A DNA stretch of 64,000 nucleotides, taken from contig JACSYO010002158.1 in the NCBI GenBank assembly GCA_016806645.1, positions 62,001 to 126,000 of the forward strand. Reading direction: 5' to 3'. Below are positions 23,250 through 33,971 of the stretch, one piece after another. The stretch comes from Ophiodon elongatus (taxonomy: Eukaryota; Chordata; Actinopteri; Perciformes; Hexagrammidae). Position 1 is the first letter of the stretch, and the number at the start of each line of letters is the position of its first letter. A program made the translations under genes and the position numbers. Below the pieces are notes generated by a model. It saw nothing but the letters and a program-made list of their open reading frames with translations. It ran no database searches and was not told the origin of the DNA.

Positions 23250-24162
23250 CATATGAAGTACCAGGAGACTGTTAACCTAGCTTAGCATGAAGGCTAAAAG
23301 CAAGGGGAAACAGCTAGCTTGGTTCTGTCCGAAGGTTAAAAAAAAAAGAGAGCCTTTCACCAACTTAACCCATCACATCTTGTTTGATTCATCTGCACAA
23401 AATGATGTGTGCAAATTACAAGTTTACTATTTTACATCTGTCCAAGAAAGTCTGACACGAGTCTGACACACAGCCCCCAGTAAAAACTACAACTTGTTGT
23501 TTGTACGCTTCTTGTATGGATCAAACAAACTAGATGTAACGGGTTAATTAGTGAGCTATAGCGGCGCTGGCCTGCAACACGTTACTGACCGAAACTAAGT
23601 CAGTGCTCGTTATATGGATAGCGTATTTTCAAAATAAACTTGTGTTCACAGGAAATGTACAATTTCCACTCCTTAAATGCAATCAGTGTCTTTTCAAAAT
23701 AAACTTCCAATCTAATAGGTTTACTTAGTTTTTAGATGTACTTGGTTAGGTTGTATGCACGCGGCATTAGTTAAGTACGTACGTTACGTCACAAAAGGAA
23801 AGGTAAAATAACTCAACTTCTACTTGGTTTCACACGGGACACAAACAGCAGTCTCGTAGGCAAAAGTGTGTGTGTTTGTTTGAATCATCCATCCACCCCA
23901 ACCTCCCTAAGCAGACTTTCTCACTCTTAAGCTACTGAATGGATGGGTTACCATTGGAGCTCATCGTAAACCCGGTGCGTCTCATACAGTTGCTAAAGGA
24001 TACCTCGGCCGAGGGCCATGGACCAAGCATCTGTATTTGAAGAGTTGGGGGAGAGAACGGGAATTGCATGACTTTTAGACAAAGCCTGGCTTGCTATTCC
24101 TCCTTTTTCGGTCTTTAAGCTAAGCTAAGCTAACAGCCTCCTGGCTTTTGCTTCGCATTTAA
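23250..24162. mobile_element. Non-autonomous DNA transposon with long imperfect inverted ends
   Basis: The left end (about 23250-23335: CAGGAGACTGTTAACC, then TAGCTTAGCATGAAGGC and GGGGAAACAGCTAGC) is an imperfect inverted copy of the right end (about 24083-24162, whose reverse complement reads CAGGAGGCTGTTAGCTTAGC). The arms are about 80 bp. The TTAGCTTAGC-rich arm is that of a very common teleost repeat. The interior has no transposase frame. GTGAGAGTGCTATCGATC at 24173-24190 suggests the repeat continues a little past the arm. The target duplication was not resolved. Confidence 0.65.
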
Positions 24163-25845
24163 TGGACCGCTGTGAGAGTGCTATCGATCAGCTACTGGCT
24201 GGCTCCCACTGGTGAGCCTCAGAGGAACATCTGGTGGACCGCGGAGGTTCTGTTCGCTAGCTAACGTTCCCTTGGACGCAGTGAAGTGGATCGATTCAAC
24301 TTTAAATCACAGTGGCAGGAAGTGGAGGGGACTATTTATCTTGGTCATTACAGCTGACATAAGCATAACAGCCCAGTTTATTTTTTCCCCTTTATTTTTG
24401 TCGTGTAATGTTTTTTCTACAATAATAAATGGCCGTTAAGTCACAAAAGGCCAAGAACTCCTGGTATAGACCCTATCATCAAACTCTTAGCAAGAAAGCA
24501 AATACATAGAAATATTAAACATCAAACACAACTTCCTCAACATCTAATTGCATAGACAATCTGTGCTGATTGTAATACCCTTCTCCGATATTTTACATAC
24601 GTATAATACCAACCCTGCTCTTCAGTAGCTTATCCTCCTGCTTTATGGAGGCATCTCTGACTCAGAATCCAGAGTTATGAAACAAAAAGGGGTTTTAGCC
24701 CCAAAAATATCCCTCTACATCATCATAGATGTATAGAGGTGTGTATGTTTGTGTGTGTGTGTTTAAAGGAGACAATGGTGTGAATTTAAAGACAATGCTG
24801 TGTGCTTGCCAGGGCTTTGATGCTGAGCCAAGCTCCATCGTTCCCAGAGGTATTTACCCCCGTCTCTTCCTACCACATTGTTAAACACTACCTCTGTACG
24901 TTTTTATAACACCATTGTTAAGCTCAATAGATTTTTATTTGGCTGCTTTACCCCTCCCTCCCTCTATCACCAACTCCTCCACCCCCCTCCCCATACTCTC
25001 TCTCCCTCTCTCCGGCTAGCTGTGTTTGTGTGTTTGCGTTGCCCCGTCCTTTCACCTGGAAGTGTCTAGGTGTGTATTTATAGTTCCTTAGACAGCAGAC
25101 ATGGACAAGACCAAACATCCTCTTCCTCTCTGGAAATCGCAGAGACTGGAACGGCAAAATGTTGACTCTAAGATGTCTTGTTTCTCATCTTAACACAGTG
25201 TGTGTGTGTTTGTGAGAGACACACTTTAATATTATTTAACCTAAATTATACCCTTGATCAAAAAGAATAAATAAGTCTGACTCATTTTTGGGTGTTGTGT
25301 TCTCATGCACAAATTGTGTAGGCCTACCCAGCATTTAGCTTTGACCAAATCTAACAGTGAGAGTTTTTTTTTCTTTTTTCAATGTAGTTCAATTCAATTA
25401 CTTTACATACTTGTTATATTCATACTTTTTGTTATCTATAAAATGTGTATATATATATATATACATGCACACAAAAAAGTAAAAAGGTGCAGGCTATCCT
25501 GTGAAAAACTTACTGCTGAATTCACATTGCTCTTATGTCACCAACAACCACACAATTCCCTCCAACATTAGCTCATAGTTGGTTCAGGACAGTAAATTTC
25601 TCAGGTCATGTGGCCGGCTGCCGTTGCGTTTCCAGAGCCGGTCCCGACCCGTGAACCATGTAAACCATTTGTCGTCGCCACACGGCCACACCTGACACCC
25701 CAGTGCTCCCAATGCAACCCTCCCTCCTTTAGAGCGGTATGCTCCATCTGTCGGTCCAAGGATGAGTAGACCTATACAGGACAGAAGGAGGTAGGAACAA
25801 ACATTATCAAAGAGTATTTTCTATGAAATGTTAAGATAAGGGAAA
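24163..25845. other. Gene-free stretch
   Basis: Unique-looking DNA with short GT runs (24747-24763, 25199-25210), a pyrimidine-rich patch at 24950-25020 and a TA run at 25446-25463. No supported gene or complete element. Confidence 0.4.
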
Positions 25846-26292
25846 ATTAACGATAAATAAGAAATCTCCGAAAATATACCACTGAGCTTTGACTTTTCTG
25901 CCTGGTAATGAGTCCAGTCCTCACAATATTAGTGTATAGAATGAGCTTTGGCTATATGCGAATATAAGGCTGTATAGCACCTGTATATTATAATTTAACA
26001 ATGGTATTATTCATTTTATAAGCTGCATCAGGTCCATTCAAACTGGCTTCCCCTGATTTCCTTTTATAATTTAAAATATTAACTACTATTGATACTATGG
26101 CTTGGCTGGATACTTGATTGTTATTATTTACTGAGAGATGTGCATCCATATTGCCCAGCATGCCCAGCTAATAAACATATTAAATATCAATCCATCTTGC
26201 ATCAGTCCAGAGCTGTAACTAAACCTCGACTGAGAGACGACATCATCATTGTCTTGTTTTAAAACTATGAGGAGAGCCGTCACGCCCCCATC
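25846..26292 (+). repeat. 450-bp block, copy B of a direct pair
   Basis: Partner of 9742-10207 in the same orientation. The similarity runs from about AATAAGAAATCTCCG to GAGGAGAGCCGTCACG. The flanks differ: copy A is followed by repeat M copy 1, while copy B is followed by unrelated sequence. The duplication therefore involves this block alone. Confidence 0.85.
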
Positions 26293-26972
26293 ACACACGG
26301 GCTCGGACGATGGGATGACAAATGTCGCATTGAAAAGATGAAGAAGTGTAACCACAGCCTTTGTCGGTGTAAAGACACACACCTGCCGAGAGCGATGTGT
26401 GAAGAGGTCGCACTCTTGCAGCTGGATATTTTCAGAGGGTCATTTTTGTGACTTGGGTTCAGGTTTTATGCAGTTGGAGGTACAATTAAAGACCTGGCAG
26501 TCAGGTTTTTAAATTTCACAAGGTACGTTTTACAGCACGCACCAGACAACCCTGTAAACACAGTGCCAAAGTGAAAGCTGGGAATCCCACGTTGAACCCC
26601 AGCAGCTGCTTGTAACATTTCTCTTGGACTTGATTCTCATCACGTTTGCCCTTCTTTAGGCTCATGCGTCCATTTCACGTCGCCGCTCGTCCTAACGCTC
26701 GACGGCTGCTCGTCGAGCCGGTGCGGAGAGAGTTCAGTGAGCGAGAGGGTGGAAGAATGGGTGGATATGGGAGGAAGGGTGGATTTCGAGAGCGGAGTGG
26801 GGACGAAAAAGAGAAGAAAGTGAGAAAGGGGGTAAGGAGAAAGGCGGTTGTGCTTCGGCCATCTGCTGTGTGTTCCACAGCAGTGGCAGCAGCAGAAGAA
26901 GGTGAAGTCTGTCCACATCTATCCTCTGGCCGCACATCACAGGCCCTGCCGTTGGCCCGGCGTCGGCCCCGC

Positions 26973-26976
<4 letters not shown>
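26293..26976. other. Gene-free stretch
   Basis: Unique sequence grading into purine-rich DNA (26740-26850). The 153-codon frame starting at 26646 is arginine- and glycine-rich and reads into the (GT)n tract as CVCVC. It is not supported as a gene. Confidence 0.4.
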
Positions 26977-27008
<32 letters not shown>

Positions 27009-27055
27009 AGCGCAAATGTTTGTTTGCGATTATGTACGTGTGTGTGTGTGTGCGT
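26977..27055. repeat. (GT)n microsatellites
   Basis: Two GT runs, 26977-27004 and about 27039-27055, separated by mixed sequence. Confidence 0.93.
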
Positions 27056-27142
27056 GCATTATGTGGCCAGCATCGACCCCAGACACGAGCTGCTCTGGCT
27101 GATTTAATGAGAAGGGCTGGGTTGCCATGGCTGGGGCAGGCA

Positions 27143-27147
27143 CTCTC

Positions 27148-27196
<49 letters not shown>

Positions 27197-27197
27197 C

Positions 27198-27231
<34 letters not shown>
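27143..27231. repeat. Compound (CT)n-(CA)n microsatellite
   Basis: CT run to about 27195 passing directly into a CA run to 27231, with few interruptions. Confidence 0.95.
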
Positions 27232-27234
<3 letters not shown>

Positions 27235-27587
27235 TCGACATGCCCGTCCGATTCCCCGCGGTCATGTCACTCCCCTCCAAAAAATCACACACGCTTGTCG
27301 AAACTCACACGGCTCTCCTGGAAAAAGTCACGGGGTAAAATATGAAAATGGGAAGAAAAAAATAAGGCCCGTCACCACTTTTTGCATTTCCGCGTCTTTG
27401 TGGAATTTGGGAGAGCGTTGAATAGAATGTGTGTAAAAATGCTAATGTACGTGAGTGTGAGTGACTTGCCCGGTCTCTCGCCTGGCCAGCAAGTGTGGCA
27501 GTGTTTTAATGATGCATCTGCTTGTGTCAAATGATTCTGGGCACATGGCTAAACCCAGGGCTGCTGGCCCCCTTTGATGTCACCGTG

Positions 27588-27591
<4 letters not shown>

Positions 27592-27648
<57 letters not shown>
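27592..27648. repeat. (AC)n microsatellite
   Basis: Uninterrupted AC run of about 57 bases. Confidence 0.97.
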
Positions 27649-27650
<2 letters not shown>

Positions 27651-27726
27651 TCTCGAAAACGCTCACACAAGCACTTCTGCGTGTCAACCCCAACCCCCTC
27701 AACACACCCTTTCACGTACTCCCATC

Positions 27727-27728
<2 letters not shown>

Positions 27729-27774
<46 letters not shown>

Positions 27775-27777
27775 CAC
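27729..27777. repeat. (CA)n microsatellite
   Basis: CA run of about 49 bases with one AAA interruption. Confidence 0.96.
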
Positions 27778-28443
27778 GTGCACACTCCCATACAGCTATG
27801 TACCGGGCAGCGGTTCACTCGGGCCCCCTCTGGTGCTGTGGTGGCTGGTTTTAATGTCCCTGCCTAATGATCTGGCAAGCGTCGAAAGGTAAATGATAAT
27901 TTGCTTTAAGTGGAGCCTTTAGGCGGAAAAGCCTTGTAGGGCTTAGCCGTCTCCCTGACATGACAGTGTTCAACACCAAGCAGACACCTCGACAGATTCC
28001 ATTTCAAATACGATTTCCTTATGAAAATCCATCGGATCGACTCTCCGGACGGTGCTGACTGTTGCGCGAACAGACATGCATCTGTAACTGTGTGAGTGTG
28101 TGTTTGCGTACGTGTGTGTTCGGAATTCTGAGAGATCTTCCGTGAAGGCGTCCAAAGGGGACGATTGAAGACAATTCAGTTGGAGACGGACGGACACAGC
28201 GAGAATTAGCCACAGAGAGACAGAGGAGGAAAAATCACTGTTTTTTTAAAAGGCTGTGAAAGCACATTCTGAGGAGACAGCGTGAACATCCAGCCTTGGT
28301 GTCGTGTCTCTTTGTAGCAGAAATCTGGGCAGTTTCAAATGAGTTTCTCATCACTGAAAAGGGGACTCATTATCACTTTTGTGTACTCCCTCCGTTTCCA
28401 TTCTTCATCAGGCTTTGTAAGCACAAAAAAGTGCTAAAGCTGT

Positions 28444-28448
<5 letters not shown>

Positions 28449-28474
<26 letters not shown>
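28449..28474. repeat. (GT)n microsatellite
   Basis: Uninterrupted GT run of 26 bases. Confidence 0.96.
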
Positions 28475-29389
28475 TGCCCGTTTCTCCTCACTTATAAATC
28501 AGCCAGGAGTTACTGATGTTACAAGCGGAGTGGAGAAACTGCTGAAACTTAAACGTCTTGACGCCACGGCGTGTTGGGATCGGGACAGATCTTTTGTATT
28601 TCTTCTTTTCTTTTTTTTTTTGCATCTGAGCAAAACTAGAACTGATCACGCGTCTGTATTGTCGCGCCAGGCGCACAGACACCGTCCATTTTTCAATCGG
28701 TCGAAATACTTCCAACTCATCGGCCACCAATCGGCAAAAAAAGAAAAGAAAAGAAAAATCCCTCTAAATGAGACGCTCACCATACACCGGCAACGGACCG
28801 ATCTCAGACGAGGGGATGTGAAGTCGGCGTAACAGGAGCGGGGAAAGGAGAGGGAGGTGAGAGTAAACATCAAAGGGAAGGTGAGGAAAAAGAGACGACA
28901 GCTAAGTCAAACAGAAGGCAGTTTAGATCAGCGGGAAACGAGACGAGGAGGTGAGCGCTTGACAGCCGGTGATAACGCGCGCGGCTGCAGGGCGGATGTC
29001 TTAGTGCCCTCTTCTCCCCTGACTCCTACTGTACTTTCATCCTTTCCCCCCCCTTTTTTTTTTTTCATCCACTCTTCAACAAAAGTCTTCCTTCATCTAC
29101 CCCCCACCCCTCCCGAAAAAGTATCCGTATCCTCTCTCCACACCTCTTTCTCCAACGATTGAAATATTGCATATTCAGAATCATCTTTCACACATCCGCA
29201 CCTTCAACCTCTCAACGCCTTTACCATTCCGTCTAACATTCCGAACAAAAAAAAAAAACGTCTTTGTAACACGGAATTTAATCCATTCAGCAACTTTGTT
29301 CACTCTCAACGCCAAGCAGCATGTCAGAGAGTTTAACTCCCCGGAACTGCAGCACATGTTTTAATAAAGCGCAGTTATGTTAGCTGGTC
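28475..29389. other. Gene-free stretch
   Basis: Unique sequence with T-runs (28611-28620, 29055-29066), an AAAAG-type purine run at 28736-28757 and an A-run at 29248-29259. Short frames only; no recognisable product. Confidence 0.4.
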
Positions 29390-31060
29390 TGCGCAGGTTG
29401 AAACCAACTTCCTGTCATTTCCTGTAAGCGGAAATGTCGCCACACATGACAACAGAACAGAGTGCTTTGATGACATATTTTTTTGTAGGCCGACCCGGGA
29501 AGTTAGCATCACACTGGTACCCTCGGCAAAAAGCAGATGGTACTTTTTTTTCATCCTATTTTAATTTCAGATTACTGCAGAAAATAAACATAATTCACAC
29601 GTTTTGTTCAGCGAGACAATCTTCACAAATGAACACCTCTTATGAGTTCTGAAGCGCGAGTGCAAGCGGCAGAAGTGAAGCGCTAACGTTACAACGGCTG
29701 TAAACAAGCTACACCACAGTCACAGGACTTCGCCTCACCACCGCTAAGCCAAAGGAGGACTACTGTTGACATTTAGGATTTAAGATATGATAAAACAAAA
29801 TGCCATGGAGACTTTAGCAACTTAAAGGTTCCATTGCATTTAGGATCGAATATGGATCTAGTCTAGGGATTATACTAATGCGAGTAAGTATTTTTGCAGC
29901 CGAATCAAATAGTTTACAGGATATTCCACCTTTGTTTCTTTATAATGCGTGTAATACTTGACTTGTTTCGTTACAGGGCTCGTACATAGACAATAAAGTA
30001 GTCCATGAATATGAGATATTATGAGAGTTTACAGATAATTACAATCCCTCCTCCTCATTGTGGAGGTTGGTTTATGGCGTTTTGCCGGTTACACCTACGG
30101 TCTACGGGCAGATCTCTGGGTTACACTTGTTTGTCTTTTTGATTCTTCACGGTACATTTTGTTTGTTCGCCCTCTGGCGTTTCGGAGAATAAAGCAGCGC
30201 GGAGAGGGTATGAACTCCTCACGCGCCGTCCGCGTAGAGGCTCGCGCTACGGCGTACAGCGCGAGTATAAATAAAGCATTAACAGCGCAATCATTTTGTA
30301 CAACAACTCAGCTGTGCGACACTGGAGTTCACGCTCAGGCAGACAGTGTCAAACGGACATAGTAGCCTCTTTTAGACACTTGTTAGCAACCACCTTTGAC
30401 ACCTTTTATGTGGCTGTCCATTGATAACAATAAACAATAATAAACAAACTCACAAAATGTCAACATGAAAAAATATATTCTTACACCTAAAACGAAAAAT
30501 CCGGCTATTCGGCTACAGCTTCTGAATTCAAGTTTCTCTGTTAGCTAACACTGATCTTAAGACAGGCTTTATTGCCTCGTTTACACATCAAAAACACTCG
30601 CAAACCTCCGCAACAGCATCAAGCAAAAACATACAGCAGAATTATTCCATTTCTGTTCGCATTAGAGAGGAATTTGAGCAACGGCATCACCATCCCGGGG
30701 GTTTACGCTCGGCAGCTCGGGCTCTGGAGGGTCCCCACCAGCCGCATCCTCCCAGCTGCAGCCTGGAGCGGCTTCTCTTCGGCTGAACACAGCTGAACAT
30801 ACGAATCAACCAAAACACCGACAGTGTCATACAAACACTGTAAATAGTCCTCGTCCATAACACCGTCTGCACCGATATACTGGGATGACATTTTCGCAAG
30901 CAACGAGAACGTGGAAGTTTGTATGTAACTATATCGAAGCTGAAGTAGCTCTCAGTAGCTCTTCCTCATTCAGAGTACGTGATTTTCACACCGTACGTGG
31001 TACAGAAGTAACAACTGCAGGGCTGTGGTCAATAAGTCTTTTCTGCTTAGGTAGGTTCCT
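29390..31060. mobile_element. Unclassified transposon-like segment
   Basis: Much of this block matches, from memory, a dispersed teleost repeat (GGAAGTTAGCATCACACTGG, ATTAATCCTAAATG-type and GACAATAAAGTAGTCC words), and it contains a CpG-rich patch (30215-30265, CGCGTAGAGGCTCGCGCTAC) of the kind found in fish DNA transposons. No terminal inverted repeats were confirmed, so the limits are approximate. A 66-codon minus-strand frame (30903-30703) is its only notable reading frame. Confidence 0.35.
30703..30903 (-). CDS. Short unrecognised open frame, probably transposon-borne
   Basis: 66 codons on the minus strand, with MSSQYIGADGVMDEDYLQCL as the acidic N-terminal part and a Gln/Ala-rich middle. 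It looks more protein-like than its neighbours, because it is rich in acidic residues and free of simple repeat, and it sits in a segment that appears transposon-derived. No domain is recognised. It could be the first exon of a transposon accessory gene or chance. Confidence 0.2.
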   Translation of the reverse strand: MLAKMSSQYIGADGVMDEDYLQCLYDTVGVLVDSYVQLCSAEEKPLQAAAGRMRLVGTLQSPSCRA

Positions 31061-31094
31061 AAATAAGTGACTGGCATGATAAGAGCTGTTCGAA

Positions 31095-31806
31095 GGCCCA
31101 ATCCCAATCTCCACACTCACAGACTCACGGACTTCGAGATGCCGTCCCGTACAGTCCGTGAGGGTTTAGCTCTGTCCCACTGTCACGTTGTTGGGTGTTT
31201 GAGGATTCTCTGGCAGACTTTTTGAGCCGTTTATGAGCACTTTTCCGTAATTCTACATTTCTGCAGACTTTGCTATGAATTACCCACAATTCATAGCATT
31301 GTTACATTAAACACGGGGTTACCAGTGGAATCATGAGACGTCAAACAAAGGTAAACAAAGAGGACGGCACCTGTGTGTTCAGCCTGGCAAGTTACATTTT
31401 CTCAGAAACATAAAAGATTAAAGATGGAACATGAAAACACATGAAATCAGAAGAATGGAAGCAGAGACTATATTACACCGATTTATTCATCAAACATTTC
31501 ATTTTGTCATTGAAGCTGTTTTGACAAAAACAAGTAAATAGATTATTTGAAATGACCTCTCATCTTGTGAGGAGAGAGCCTGGAAGACGTTCAAATCAGG
31601 GAGTAAAAAATACAAAATAAATACCCTCAATTGTACATAATATTTTTATCGTTGTCATGGTAACGTGATATGTTACAGCAAAGTACTGTCCCATTCGTAT
31701 ATACACCATTTCAAGCCCTTACAGCCTCTCACCCTCAACCATTTACCAGGTGACGTCAGAAAGTCCCTGAGGGGTCAGGGTTCAAGGCCTTATAGGGGAT
31801 TGGGCC
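31095..31806. mobile_element. Candidate non-autonomous element with an 11-bp terminal inverted repeat
   Basis: GGCCCAATCCC at 31095-31105 and its exact reverse complement GGGATTGGGCC at 31796-31806 bracket a 712-bp segment without a transposase frame. GGCCCAATCCC-type ends are familiar from fish non-autonomous DNA transposons. No target-site duplication is obvious (flanks CGAA and AAAT), so the superfamily is not assigned. Confidence 0.5.
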
Positions 31807-33063
31807 AAATTCTCTAAATGCTAAGGAAAGGTGCTTCAGTGCTTCCTTTCTTCGTTCCTTTAGGATAGGATACACTGGACCATCCTTTACCAAAGGAAAG
31901 AAGATAATGCCGCCCCACAATTCATCAAAACATTTAAAGTGACGCACCATTCGGCGGTCCATGAAAACCAATGATATGCCTATCTTGCACAGGCTTAACA
32001 TTTACTTTCATACAGTCATAAACTAATTGGATACATGTAATGAATATGAATAGACATTTACACACATTTAATTTTATATGTATTTATTTACTTCAAACAA
32101 AAATTAAAATGAAAAATTAAATAAAATTAACAGTAAATCCATCAAACTGTCATTAAGAAGCATCAGTAAAAAACAACAAAGAACAAAATAAAAACAAAGT
32201 TCAGCCTACAATAATTATTAAACTGTTAAAAAGCTAAATTTAACTGAACGATTGAATCTACATTATTGCATAATTGTCAGTTTCCACTGCAGGCAGTGTT
32301 GATTGTTAAGTGTGACAGCTGCAGGAAGGAAGGAGCTCCGGTTTCTGTCCTTCACACACCACGAGTGAAGCAGCCTCTCACACAAAAGGAGCTCTTTATG
32401 TCGCCTGCATGCAGCAGTGTAATAAATTTCATGGGGCCATGTTTTAGTTGCGCTTTTTGTAGTCCTTCCTTGTAGTTTCGCCATGGCAGACCTACGTCTG
32501 TGACATACACCGTCGAAACATAATTACGTAGTTTACTGAAAGTGGAGTTGGATTTGCTGAGCTCCGCGGTTGTCTTTTCCTACATCCTCATGAATTCTCC
32601 TTCACATCTTTCCTTGACCTCATGACGTTTTCCATCGAGATCAAGGAAAAGTGGTGAGGGTCAGACGTGAGGAGGAAATTTCATTGACTTTTCGACCTTA
32701 GCCCAGGCGTTTTTCACACTACAGCCTATATATCTAGCTCGGATAGGGAGTGATAAGGTTCAAATTGGCAAATTTTTTGAGCTTCAAAATTCATGAGTGG
32801 GATATTTACAGACATACTTAATGTCATAGAGCAAAACAATAAAACCTCTTAAGCATGAGTCCGTGCTTGTGTCTATGTGTGAGTGTAGTTGGAGTAGCTC
32901 AGCCCGACAGAGAAAGCAGAGCCAATAGGCGCTGCAGCGGGATCATAAATACGTACGAATAAAAAGCATCGGTAATGTTGGTGCATATCAATAACTAATT
33001 TTTATTTTTATTCACCGGGGCCTGTTTTAATACCGGGTTTCGGAATGCATCCATATACTTCAG
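31807..33063. other. AT-rich, repeat-derived stretch
   Basis: Contains the reading frame 32001-31756 (minus, 81 codons, unrecognised), AT-rich DNA at 32000-32260, and a block at 32280-32470 that looks like a LINE ORF2 C-terminus. Sequence such as GATAATGCCGCCCCACAATT at 31904-31923 matches my memory of fish transposon repeats. Several elements are probably stacked here but the borders are not visible. Confidence 0.35.
32263..32484 (-). pseudogene. Possible LINE ORF2 C-terminal remnant
   Basis: A 73-codon minus-strand frame containing ERLLHSWCVKDRNRSSFLPA followed by AVTLNN. The SFLPAAVxLxN pattern is the usual ending of non-LTR retrotransposon ORF2 proteins in fish (RxxxSFxPxAVxLxN type). 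No upstream reverse transcriptase is seen, so this is at most a short 5'-truncated remnant. Confidence 0.3.
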
Positions 33064-33507
33064 ACCCAAAAGCGTTGTGAATATTCGCAACGCTTTTTCG
33101 CGTGAGTTTACTCGCCGGACTATTTGTGGTTATTTCGCGTCATTCGCTTTTTCACTTTTTCGCGCTAGACTTACCGCCGGAGAGGGGGCGTGGCTTATCT
33201 CCGTGAAAATAGTTCATTTCTGCCATCCACCGTGGAAGAAATAACCACTATTCATGCTTTGTACATGTTGTGGAAGTCCCACAAACGTCGGAACATCAGA
33301 CGCCCTCGTGTCTAGGTTCATAATATTATCCGTCGCCGCACACAGCTTCTCCAGGAGCTGCATCTAGAGGACTGCCGCTTCCAGACTATCAATTTATCAT
33401 CCATAGTTTCTGATTCAACAATGGCAGGACGTCAGTGATGACGGGCGGAGCTTCTCAACGCTGATTGGCTTTCGCAACTCAGCGCTTTTGGTGTGAACGC
33501 ACCTTAA
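33064..33507 (+). mobile_element. PIF/Harbinger-derived MITE, left end slightly truncated
   Basis: The right end CGCTTTTGGTGTGAACGCAC (33483-33502) has the 'TGTGAACGCACCTTA' form of fish Harbinger elements. The left end ACCCAAAAGCG (33064-33074) is a partial inverted copy lacking the outermost dozen bases. Inside lies a decayed transposase N-terminal fragment. About 440 bp, non-autonomous. It appears to have inserted into another repeat whose end continues at 33508-33643. Confidence 0.55.
33235..33405 (+). pseudogene. Harbinger transposase N-terminal remnant
   Basis: Plus-strand frame reading ...HKRRNIRRPRV, a TAG stop at 33313-33315, then VHNIIRRRTQLLQELHLEDC and RFQT. This follows the fish Harbinger pattern RRxRVWVHPIIRRRxxxGEFHxLxQELRLDxxRFQxYFR, where the stop replaces the tryptophan codon and a few residues before LLQEL are missing. 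The DDE catalytic region is absent. It is dead as a gene and useful only for classification. Confidence 0.5.
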
Positions 33508-33643
33508 AAGGCTTTTTCTAAGTGAAGGAAAACGTAATGATTCTTAGTTTTGGGTGAGTATACACTGATTAAAAACCTAGCTATAAAAATTATATCCAAT
33601 ATCTGCCAATTAATCCCCCTAAATGTTACACACTGCTCCTTTA
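33508..33643 (-). repeat. Terminal part of a widespread fish repeat
   Basis: Read on the minus strand it begins TTAAAGGAGCAGTGTGTAAC and continues with GGCAGATATTGGATATAAT, the start of a dispersed percomorph repeat that I recognise from memory. It is interrupted by the Harbinger MITE at 33507. An internal fragment of the same family is at 13985-14110. Confidence 0.45.
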
Positions 33644-33910
33644 ACTACAGGCCTTATTTCAGGCATCTATCCAAAAAACCCTTCAAAAAGAACCCCCCTT
33701 GACTTCAAGCTGTGCAAAAATGCTGACTCATTTCAGTGCACTTGCATTGAACAGTTTTCTAGTGCACGCTTTCAAGTTTCTCAAACTTTCAGATCCTCTG
33801 TTTTTCTTAATAAAATCAAATATTCATGACTGAACTAAACGGGCAACTTAACACAAATAAGCAATCAAAGTTTCAACTTTAATTAGTTGAAGTTTGCAAA
33901 AACAAACAAA

Positions 33911-33914
<4 letters not shown>

Positions 33915-33969
<55 letters not shown>
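33915..33969. repeat. (CA)n microsatellite
   Basis: Uninterrupted CA run of 55 bases preceded by (CAAA)n. Confidence 0.97.

Positions 33970-33971
<2 letters not shown>

Noticed and set aside
26646..27107. 153-codon Arg/Gly-rich frame
   Set aside because: Built on a purine-rich tract and reading into a GT microsatellite.
27143..27780. CRISPR-like array
   Set aside because: The repeated units are dinucleotides with no unique spacers, and the organism is a vertebrate.
27574..27867. Long frames coding poly-Thr-His or Val-Cys at many sites (also 33887-34075, 41146-41478, 45050-45418, 48058-48339)
   Set aside because: They are translations of (CA)n/(GT)n microsatellites and have no other protein-like content.
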